NCBI GenBank assembly: GCA_017417315.1
Contig: JAFPZK010000046.1
Span: 124,001 to 188,000 of the forward strand
Reading direction: 5' to 3'
DNA from: Bacteroidales bacterium
Lineage (GTDB): Bacteria > Bacteroidota > Bacteroidia > Bacteroidales > UBA3824
Length of the DNA stretch: 64,000 bases
Part shown: piece after piece, positions 52,725-59,876 of the stretch
Layout of the letters: each line of letters starts with the position of its first letter
Position numbering within the stretch: position 1 is the first letter of the stretch
Translations under genes and position numbers: made by a program
Notes under the pieces: model-generated
Database searches by the model: none
Told to the model about the DNA's origin: nothing
The model's input: the letters and a program-made list of their open reading frames with translations, nothing else

Positions 52725-54946
52725 TAAATTTCTTCGCCTTCTACCATGATATTGAGAATGCCCTCAATTTCAGAGAGTTTGTTGACAAGTTTTTCGAGGT
52801 GTTCTTGATTCCGCACGTAGATTTCCAACTGTCCTGAAAAACTGCAATCGTCGGTTTCGATATGAATCATTTTTAAATTCAGGTCTAATTCTTGTGAAAT
52901 TACGGTGATGATTTTCAGTGCAATTCCCTTTCTGTCAACGCCTTCGAGGTTGATTTTTGCAATGCCGGAGGCCTCTTGTGATTCTTTCCAACTCACGGGA
53001 ATAAGGCACAGCGGACGTTCTTTGACTTTCATTTGGGCGTAAAGACAATTTTTTTTGTGAACGTAAATGCAACTTTTGTCTTCTGCCAAAATTCCTATTG
53101 CGTCATCGCCCGGAAGCGTGTTGCAACATTCCGCTAACTGATAATTTATATCTCCTGAATCGCTCAAAAGGTCGTTTATGTTGTGGGCATTTGTGTTTTT
53201 GTCGCCGCCGAATTGAAGTTTCCAAAATCTTACGAGCGTGTTTCCGACTGATTTTTTGACGAAACTTTCCAATTCCTGACTTGCAATTTCTGCCGTGAAA
53301 ATCTTGTGATAAAGGTCGGTTTTGTTTATGCAAGAATACTCTGACATCAGAGAATTGGTCAAATCTTTTTCGTCAATGACCTTGTATTTTGTGAAAAGAT
53401 TGTGCAGAATATTCTGACCCTCAGCGATTTCCACTTTGATAAAATCGTGAAGTTGTTCTTTGAGAATATCGTAAGCCTTTTGTGTAACAACGATGTTGAG
53501 CCATTCCGGTTTCGGTTCGGTGTAATTGCTTGTAACGGGTTCTACTAAGTCGCCGTTATGAAGTCGCGTTGAAATCGACATCATTTTGTGGTTGACTTTT
53601 GCGCCGATGCACGATTTTGCAACCTTCGGGTTGTTGATGTACGCATAGTCCAAAACCGTTGCACCCGAAGGCAAAGCCGTAATGTTTCCTTCCGGCGAAT
53701 AAACCGAAATTTCGTCCGAAAGCAAAAGTTTGAAATCTTCCAAAAAGTCGAAATTCCGTGTGTTTGGGTCTTCTAACTTTTCTTTTATCTGTTTTAGTTT
53801 GTTGTCGAACTCGGCTTTTTTGTCTTTGATTCCTTTGTATTTCCAATGAGCCGCAAAACCGTATTCGGCGATTTCGTTCATTCTTTCGCTGCGGATTTGT
53901 ATTTCTACCCAACGTTTTGTTTTTGCGTCATAAACCGTAACGTGATATGCCTCATAGCCGTTTTCTTTCGGTGAAGTTACCCAATCACGGGTTCTTTCGG
54001 GGTGTACGTAATAATCTTCTGAAATCAGGTTGACGATTTTCAGACATTCTTCTTTTTCGTGAGTCTCGTCGCTCGGAGTGAAAATTATTCGTAAGGCAAA
54101 CTTGTCATAAACCTCGTCAAAACTTACGTGCTTTTTCTGCATTTTCTGATAAATGGAATATACGCTTTTAGGTCTTCCCTTTATGTCGAATTTTATTCCG
54201 TTTTGGACGAGTTTTGCAATTATAGGCAAACTGAATTGATTAATATATCTGATTGACTCGTTCTCTGACAGTTGCATCAACGAGTTAATCTTTTTGTACG
54301 CATCGTTTTCTAAAAATTTGAAAACGAGAACTTCGAGTTCGGTTTTTATTTTGCTGAGTCCCAAGCGGTGTGCAAGCGGAACGTATATTTGCCGTGTTTC
54401 GTATGCCACTTTAAATTGGTCATCTTTTTCCCTTACTTCCAGAGTTCTCAGGTTTGCAAGTCTGTCGGCAAGTTTTACTAAAATTATTCTGATGTCATCG
54501 GTGATTCCCAGAATGATTTTTTTGTAAACCTCCGGCTCTGAATCTTTGAAATATTCGCTTGTGCCTTTTATTTTTGCGAGTGATTCTACGATAAAAGCCA
54601 CTTTTTCGTCGAAAATATTTGTTATGTCGTCTTTACTATAACCGGTTTGAAATGTTATTTCATGCAAAAGAGCGCAGACAGCCCCTGTTTTGCCCAATCC
54701 TATGTCCTGAATCACTATCGACATAACATCGAACAAATGGTAAATAAAACTATCTCCTGTTCTGCGTTTTTGTCCTTTGTAAACGTCCCTTGCGAGGTTG
54801 TACGCTTTTCTGACGACGGCTTTGTCGGCATCCGTCTTAAAATAAAGATTGCCTGCCATCAACTGTTCGAACATTCTGTCCGTATCCTCTTCGGTGTAAG
54901 GTTTTCTGTGCAGAATTTCTTCGGCCTTTGTCAATTCTTTTGCCAT
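52721..54946 (-). CDS. relA: RelA/SpoT-family (p)ppGpp synthetase, hydrolase site apparently degenerate
   Basis: 741 residues. The N-terminal HD domain keeps the first His (YHLFDVMSIV), but the HDxxED motif of active hydrolases reads HEITFQ (in ALLHEITFQT), so hydrolysis is probably lost. The synthetase domain is well kept: GRPKSVYSIYQKM, YDKFALRII, NGYEAYHVTV and VEIQIRSERMNEIAEYGFA. TGS (about 390-460; ISVYSPEGNITALPSGAT), a helical region, and a C-terminal ACT domain (about 665-741) complete the long-Rel layout that senses stalled ribosomes. A second Rel with hydrolase would be expected elsewhere. It starts 17 bases after the potassium-channel gene. Confidence 0.92.
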   Translation of the reverse strand: MAKELTKAEEILHRKPYTEEDTDRMFEQLMAGNLYFKTDADKAVVRKAYNLARDVYKGQKRRTGDSFIYHLFDVMSIVIQDIGLGKTGAVCALLHEITFQTGYSKDDITNIFDEKVAFIVESLAKIKGTSEYFKDSEPEVYKKIILGITDDIRIILVKLADRLANLRTLEVREKDDQFKVAYETRQIYVPLAHRLGLSKIKTELEVLVFKFLENDAYKKINSLMQLSENESIRYINQFSLPIIAKLVQNGIKFDIKGRPKSVYSIYQKMQKKHVSFDEVYDKFALRIIFTPSDETHEKEECLKIVNLISEDYYVHPERTRDWVTSPKENGYEAYHVTVYDAKTKRWVEIQIRSERMNEIAEYGFAAHWKYKGIKDKKAEFDNKLKQIKEKLEDPNTRNFDFLEDFKLLLSDEISVYSPEGNITALPSGATVLDYAYINNPKVAKSCIGAKVNHKMMSISTRLHNGDLVEPVTSNYTEPKPEWLNIVVTQKAYDILKEQLHDFIKVEIAEGQNILHNLFTKYKVIDEKDLTNSLMSEYSCINKTDLYHKIFTAEIASQELESFVKKSVGNTLVRFWKLQFGGDKNTNAHNINDLLSDSGDINYQLAECCNTLPGDDAIGILAEDKSCIYVHKKNCLYAQMKVKERPLCLIPVSWKESQEASGIAKINLEGVDRKGIALKIITVISQELDLNLKMIHIETDDCSFSGQLEIYVRNQEHLEKLVNKLSEIEGILNIMVEGEEIY

Positions 54947-54963
54947 AATTTTTCAAAGTTTTT

Positions 54964-55833
54964 TTATTCGTCATCAAGTTTGTGTCCGCAATAAGGACAA
55001 TAATGTTTTTTGCCGTCTTCCGATATATTTCCTTCCGGCTTTTCTTTTTCCTTCTCTTTTTTTTCTCTTTCTTCTCTCTTTTTCTCGCTGATTTTTTCCA
55101 AAAATCCTGCGCTGATAATACCCGTCGGCATAGCCACAAGTCCTATTCCGAGAAATGCCATCAAACTTCCGATAATTTTTCCCATAGGGGTTATCGGGAA
55201 AACATCGCCGTAACCGATTGTAGTCATCGTAACAAGTGCCCACCAAAAACAGCCCAAAACATTCGGAAATTTGTCCGGTTGCAGCGAGTGTTCTGCATAA
55301 AACATTATAAACGAGGTGATTATCATTATTATGACGATTAATCCCATTATGACCCCGATTTCAGAACGTTTTGTCCAAATAACGTCGGCAACAAGTTTCA
55401 TCGAATCGTTGTAACGGGTGATTTTGAAAACTCTGAAAAACCTCATAAGTCTCAACATTCTCAAAACCCTCAAATCCAAACTTGTGAAGTCCAAATAGAA
55501 AGGCAGTATTGACAGCAAATCCACAATGCCGGCAAATGAAAAAATGTAACTTTTTATTCCATGCCAGCGTGATTTTCCTCTGTTTTCGGGCAATAAATGT
55601 GCCGTCAAAATTCTGATGATGTATTCTGCAGAAAACACCATCACCGTAAAAAAGTCGAAAATCCTGAAATAATTTCTGTTCGGGATAAAAATGTCATCAT
55701 CGGTTTCTAAAGCCATTTCGCCGACTGACAGAATAATCAAGACCATCAAAAAATAATTAAAAAATTTTGACAGTTTGTTGTGTTCGTCGTTTTCGTCTAC
55801 TATATAATAAAGTGCCTTTTCTATTGATTCCAT
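54964..55833 (-). CDS. Voltage-gated potassium channel with C-terminal zinc ribbon
   Basis: 289 residues. Six TM segments; S4 reads LRVLRMLRLMRFFRVFKITR with basic residues every third position, and the filter is TTIGYGD. A lysine/glutamate-rich linker (KKREEREKKEKEKEKPEG) leads to CPYCGHKL, half of a zinc ribbon, at the very end. It lies in an operon with tsaD (five bases upstream) and rel (17 bases downstream). Potassium selectivity is secure from the filter; the ribbon could pair across subunits, which is inference. Confidence 0.95.
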   Translation of the reverse strand: MESIEKALYYIVDENDEHNKLSKFFNYFLMVLIILSVGEMALETDDDIFIPNRNYFRIFDFFTVMVFSAEYIIRILTAHLLPENRGKSRWHGIKSYIFSFAGIVDLLSILPFYLDFTSLDLRVLRMLRLMRFFRVFKITRYNDSMKLVADVIWTKRSEIGVIMGLIVIIMIITSFIMFYAEHSLQPDKFPNVLGCFWWALVTMTTIGYGDVFPITPMGKIIGSLMAFLGIGLVAMPTGIISAGFLEKISEKKREEREKKEKEKEKPEGNISEDGKKHYCPYCGHKLDDE

Positions 55834-55838
55834 AAAAT

Positions 55839-56858
55839 TTAGAATTTTAACCTTGCATCGGGAGCCAAGTCCATAGACGCAAATTCATGTTTAAAAAACT
55901 TAAAATAACCTGCACCGGCAATCATTGCTGCATTGTCGGTAGTGAATTTTCTTTCGGGAATAAAAACTTCCCAGCCGAGTTTTTGAGCGGTTAACGTCAA
56001 AGTGTCCCTCAATTCGGAATTTGCCGCAACGCCGCCGCCGATTGTAATTTGTTTTATGCCCGTTTCTTTTACCGCCTTTTTTAATTTGTCTATTAAAATG
56101 CTGATAATAGTAAACTGTAACGAGGCGCACAAATCGTCAATGTTTTCGTCAATAAAGTTGGGATTTGTAGCGATTTCGTCTCTCAAAAAGTACAGAAACG
56201 AGGTTTTTAGTCCTGAAAAACTAAAATCAAGACCTTTTATATTAGGTTTTGCAAAATTGAATCTTTTGGGATTACCTTGATGAGCGTGTTTGTCGATAAC
56301 GGGACCTCCCGGATAGCCGAGACCCATAACTTTTGCGCATTTGTCAAAAGCCTCTCCTGCGGCATCGTCTATTGTGCTGCCGATGATTTCCATATCGAAA
56401 TAATCCTTCACCTTTATTATTTGAGTGTGTCCGCCGGAGACCAAAAGTGTCAGAAACGGAAATTCAGGATTCTTTTTTATATTGTCTTTTTCGTGGACAA
56501 ACTGACTTAAAACGTGTCCTTGAAGGTGATTGATTTCAATCATAGGACACCCTAAGGCAAGAGAAAAGCCTTTTGCAAAGGATACTCCTACAAGTAGCGA
56601 ACCTAAAAGTCCGGGACCTCTTGTAAAAGCCACCGCCGAAATTTCGTCCTTTGAAATACCCGCATCTTTTATCGCTTTGTCAACCACGGGAATGATATTC
56701 TGCTGGTGTGCCCTCGAAGCGAGTTCGGGGACAACACCGCCGTAAGCGGAATGTACTGCCTGACTTGCTATGACGTTAGAGAGCAAAACCCCGTCCGAAA
56801 CTATTGCTGCGGAGGTGTCATCGCAAGAGGATTCTATACCTAAGATATTGATTTTCAA
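55839..56858 (-). CDS. tsaD: tRNA N6-adenosine threonylcarbamoyltransferase TsaD
   Basis: 339 residues, the normal length. Kae1/TsaD motifs: GIESSCDDTSAAIV at the start, VPELASRAHQQNIIPV, the metal-binding HLQGH, LVSGGHTQ, and GGVAANSELR near the end. With TsaB, C and E it forms t6A37 in ANN-decoding tRNAs. It is the first gene of the minus-strand operon with the potassium channel and rel, and is divergent from rpsA. Confidence 0.97.
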   Translation of the reverse strand: MKINILGIESSCDDTSAAIVSDGVLLSNVIASQAVHSAYGGVVPELASRAHQQNIIPVVDKAIKDAGISKDEISAVAFTRGPGLLGSLLVGVSFAKGFSLALGCPMIEINHLQGHVLSQFVHEKDNIKKNPEFPFLTLLVSGGHTQIIKVKDYFDMEIIGSTIDDAAGEAFDKCAKVMGLGYPGGPVIDKHAHQGNPKRFNFAKPNIKGLDFSFSGLKTSFLYFLRDEIATNPNFIDENIDDLCASLQFTIISILIDKLKKAVKETGIKQITIGGGVAANSELRDTLTLTAQKLGWEVFIPERKFTTDNAAMIAGAGYFKFFKHEFASMDLAPDARLKF

Positions 56859-56922
56859 TTTTTAATTACTTTTTATAACAAACTTTATTCAAACCCCTAA
56901 GTTACGGTTTTTAATGTTAACG

Positions 56923-56931
56923 GCAAAATTA
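56923..56931 (-). promoter_or_regulatory. Promoter -7 element for the tsaD operon
   Basis: TAATTTTGC on the minus strand, 64 bases before the tsaD start. Confidence 0.55.
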
Positions 56932-57022
56932 TTTTTTATAAAAAACATTTAATAATAAAAATTTAACACAAAAAAAACATCAAAAAGTTTAAAAAAAGTT
57001 TTATAAATCAAAAAAATATATG

Positions 57023-57031
57023 TAAATTTGC
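57023..57031 (+). promoter_or_regulatory. Promoter -7 element for rpsA
   Basis: TAAATTTGC, 69 bases before the ATG. The leader is very AT-rich and shows no clear Shine-Dalgarno, as often in Bacteroidota. Confidence 0.6.
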
Positions 57032-57100
57032 AACGGAATTTATATCTACAAATAAAGTCTAACACATTAAAGAATAATATTAAAAAATTTATAAAAATTA

Positions 57101-58990
57101 ATGACACCGAAAAAAAATAATCAGGGTTACGAAGAAGAAGAACTCATCGAACAGAAAGTTCAGTCTTCGGAAAATTCAGTTCAAGAAACTGAAGAAGAGG
57201 AAGTGATTCCTATGAATTCTTACAAATCAAACGCATCTACGATGGATTTTGATTGGGACAATGTTTCTAACAAAAAAGGCGACACTTATTCTCCTGACAA
57301 ACGTAAGGATTTGGAAGCCGCTTACGATCAAACATTATCATCAGTAGTTGAAAATCAAGTAGTTGAAGGTACTGTTATCGCTGTTAACAGCCGTGAGGTA
57401 GTAGTCAGCATAGGCAGTAAATCAGAGGGTGTAATCAGTGCGGGCGAGTTCCGTTACAACCCCGAACTTAAAAAAGGCGATACCGTAGAGGTTTACGTTG
57501 AAAATCAAGAAGATAAAAACGGTTCGCTTGTACTTTCTCACAAAAAAGCGCGTGCATTGCGCTCTTGGGACAGAGTTAATGAGGCTCTTGAAAAAGACGA
57601 AATTATCAAAGGTTACATCAAATGTCGTACAAAAGGCGGTATGATTGTAGACGTATTCGGTATCGAAGCGTTCTTGCCGGGTAGTCAGATTGATGTTAAA
57701 CCTATCAGAGATTACGATATTTACGTGGGCAAAACAATGGAATTCAAAGTTGTTAAAATCAATTCTGAATTTAAAAACGTTGTTGTATCTCACAAAGCAC
57801 TCATCGAGGCAGAACTCGAACAACAGAAAAAAGACATTATTTCTAAACTCGAAAAAGGTCAGATTCTCGAAGGCGTTGTTAAAAACATCACTTCTTACGG
57901 CGTATTCATCGACCTTGGCGGCGTAGATGGTCTTATTCATATTACAGACCTTTCATGGGGCAGAGTATCTCATCCGGAAGAGGTTGTACACTTGGATCAG
58001 AAACTTCAAGTTGTTATCATCGACTTCGATGACGAGAAAAAACGCATCGCTTTGGGTCTCAAACAACTTACCCCGCATCCGTGGGAAGCACTTGATCAGA
58101 ACCTCAAAGTCGGCGACAAAGTTAAGGGTAAAGTTGTCGTTATCGCTGATTACGGTGCATTCGTTGAAATCGCTCCGGGCGTAGAAGGTCTTATCCATGT
58201 TTCAGAAATGTCTTGGTCGCAGCACTTGCGTTCTGCACAAGAGTTCTTGAAAGTAGGTGATGAGGTTGAGGCTCAAATTCTTACTCTTGACAGAGAAGAA
58301 AGAAAGATGTCTTTGGGTATCAAACAACTCAAACCCGATCCTTGGGCTAACATCGAAGAAAAATATAAAGTAGGATCTAAACATACTGCAAAAGTACGCA
58401 ACTTCACTAATTTCGGCGTATTCGTTGAAATCGAAGAAGGCGTTGACGGTTTGATTCACATTTCTGACCTCTCTTGGACTAAGAAAGTAAAACATCCTAA
58501 CGAGTTTACTTCTATCGGAGCAGAAATCGAAGTTGTAGTTCTTGACATCGACAAAGATAACCGTCGTTTGAGCCTTGGTCACAAACAATTGGAAGAGAAT
58601 CCTTGGGATACTTTCGAGACCATTTTCACCGTTGATTCAGTTCACGAAGGAACGATTTTGAGTCTTTTCGACAAGGGTGCAATCATCGCTTTGGAATACG
58701 GTATCGAAGGTTTTGCAACTCCGAGACATCTTGTAAAAGAAGACGGTTCTCAGTGCAAAGTAGACGAGAAACTTCCGTTTAAGGTTCTCGAATTTTCTAA
58801 GGCTGCAAAACGTATCATCCTTTCTCACACAAGAGTTTGGGAAGATCCGAAACCGAGACAGAAACGCGAAAACAGCAAAGATAAAGAAGTTAAGAATATT
58901 ATCAGCGATAATTCTAACAAATTTATGGATATGCTTGACAGCGATGCTGCAAAGGCCTTGAAAGAAAAATTCGACGGTAAGGCAGAATAA
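57101..58990 (+). CDS. rpsA: 30S ribosomal protein S1
   Basis: 629 residues with six S1 (OB-fold) repeats from about residue 85 to 595; repeats 3-5 are the most alike (SYGVFIDLGGVDGLIHITDL, DYGAFVEIAPGVEGLIHVSE, NFGVFVEIEEGVDGLIHISD). An acidic N-terminal tail (about 1-45, EEELIEQKVQSSENS) precedes them. S1 binds mRNA on the small subunit and aids initiation. Codon use is visibly more biased (AAA, GAA, CTT/CTC, few rare codons) than in neighbours, as for a highly expressed gene. A STAS gene follows after 33 bases. Confidence 0.97.
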   Translation: MTPKKNNQGYEEEELIEQKVQSSENSVQETEEEEVIPMNSYKSNASTMDFDWDNVSNKKGDTYSPDKRKDLEAAYDQTLSSVVENQVVEGTVIAVNSREVVVSIGSKSEGVISAGEFRYNPELKKGDTVEVYVENQEDKNGSLVLSHKKARALRSWDRVNEALEKDEIIKGYIKCRTKGGMIVDVFGIEAFLPGSQIDVKPIRDYDIYVGKTMEFKVVKINSEFKNVVVSHKALIEAELEQQKKDIISKLEKGQILEGVVKNITSYGVFIDLGGVDGLIHITDLSWGRVSHPEEVVHLDQKLQVVIIDFDDEKKRIALGLKQLTPHPWEALDQNLKVGDKVKGKVVVIADYGAFVEIAPGVEGLIHVSEMSWSQHLRSAQEFLKVGDEVEAQILTLDREERKMSLGIKQLKPDPWANIEEKYKVGSKHTAKVRNFTNFGVFVEIEEGVDGLIHISDLSWTKKVKHPNEFTSIGAEIEVVVLDIDKDNRRLSLGHKQLEENPWDTFETIFTVDSVHEGTILSLFDKGAIIALEYGIEGFATPRHLVKEDGSQCKVDEKLPFKVLEFSKAAKRIILSHTRVWEDPKPRQKRENSKDKEVKNIISDNSNKFMDMLDSDAAKALKEKFDGKAE

Positions 58991-59023
58991 AAATGTTGTT
59001 TAACTGATAAATAATAATCAACT

Positions 59024-59389
59024 ATGGACGAGAAACAATTTGAAGTGGTAAAAAGAGACAACTACACCGTAATAAGCGTGTTAGTTGAAAAATTGGATAC
59101 ACATATTGCCCCTGCCGTTAAATCTGAATTGGTTTTGGTGGCCGGTAACGGAGAGAAGAACATAATAATAGATTTAAAAAAGGCACGCTATTGTGACAGT
59201 TCAGGGTTGAGTGCAATATTGGTTGCTAACAGACTTTGCAAAAATGCGGGTGGCACTTTTGTTTTGACGGGATTGCAAACCGCAGTTGAAAGACTAATAT
59301 CAATTTCGCAACTTGACACCGTACTTAATATTACCGAAGACGTTGACAAGGCTGTGGAATTTATCAAGTCAAAAAACGAAGAGAAATAA
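59024..59389 (+). CDS. STAS-domain anti-sigma factor antagonist (SpoIIAA/RsbV-like)
   Basis: 121 residues, one STAS domain. The conserved phosphorylation loop reads CDSSGLSAI (about 58-66), with a Ser in the position phosphorylated by RsbW/SpoIIAB-type kinases and dephosphorylated by SpoIIE/RsbU-type phosphatases. No anti-sigma kinase or sigma factor is next to it. It lies 33 bases after rpsA and is followed by a terminator. In this window the sensor at 45885 has a SpoIIE domain that could act on it; this link is inference. Confidence 0.92.
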   Translation: MDEKQFEVVKRDNYTVISVLVEKLDTHIAPAVKSELVLVAGNGEKNIIIDLKKARYCDSSGLSAILVANRLCKNAGGTFVLTGLQTAVERLISISQLDTVLNITEDVDKAVEFIKSKNEEK

Positions 59390-59410
59390 ATTGCAATCAT
59401 AAGTAAAAAG

Positions 59411-59445
59411 ATGAGACTGGCTATTTTGTCAGTCTCATTTTTTTT
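59411..59445 (+). terminator. Terminator after the STAS gene
   Basis: ATGAGACTG / CAGTCTCAT arms with eight T following. Confidence 0.85.
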
Positions 59446-59484
59446 GTTAAGCAATTAACAGACATAACAATAACTACAAATAAT

Positions 59485-59823
59485 ATGCTTTCAAAAATTA
59501 ATTTCATCGGCATTTGTTTGATACTAATCACCGTTATTTTCGGTAATAAATTTGCCCCCGGACGGTATTGCGCTTATTATGAAAAAGATACGATTGCAGA
59601 ATTCGGACCAACACTTTCCGATGAAAACGGAAAATTCTACAATGCATCAATTGTAGGCACTTTCAGCGATGAAAGAGCAGCATTAAAACAGGAATACCCG
59701 ACAGATTATCGTTATGTCATCATCAACTCTTGGTCAAACATTATTGACAAAACCGTTGCGGGAATCGCTGCGGTTTTGTTAATTGTGAATGTTGTATTTT
59801 TTATGCGCAGAAAATTTTATTAA
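59485..59823 (+). CDS. Small two-TM protein of unknown function
   Basis: 112 residues with an N-terminal TM (about 6-20, INFIGICLILITVIFGN) and a C-terminal TM (about 87-107, VAGIAAVLLIVNVVFFM) around a polar loop with GRYCAYYEKD. Not recognised. It sits between the STAS gene's terminator and the promoter of the MmeI-like gene. Confidence 0.65.
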   Translation: MLSKINFIGICLILITVIFGNKFAPGRYCAYYEKDTIAEFGPTLSDENGKFYNASIVGTFSDERAALKQEYPTDYRYVIINSWSNIIDKTVAGIAAVLLIVNVVFFMRRKFY

Positions 59824-59850
59824 CATTAATAAAAAATCCGTTTTTATTAT

Positions 59851-59859
59851 TAATTTTGC
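59851..59859 (+). promoter_or_regulatory. Promoter -7 element for the MmeI-like gene
   Basis: TAATTTTGC, 17 bases before the ATG at 59877. Confidence 0.55.
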
Positions 59860-59876
59860 GACAAATAATAAAAACG

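Noticed and set aside
54982..55341. Plus-strand Phe/Ser-rich ORF opposite the potassium channel
   Set aside because: Low-complexity reading of the complement of the Lys/Glu linker; no start signal.
57422..57940. Minus-strand ORFs opposite rpsA
   Set aside because: Shadow frames created by the biased codon use of rpsA.
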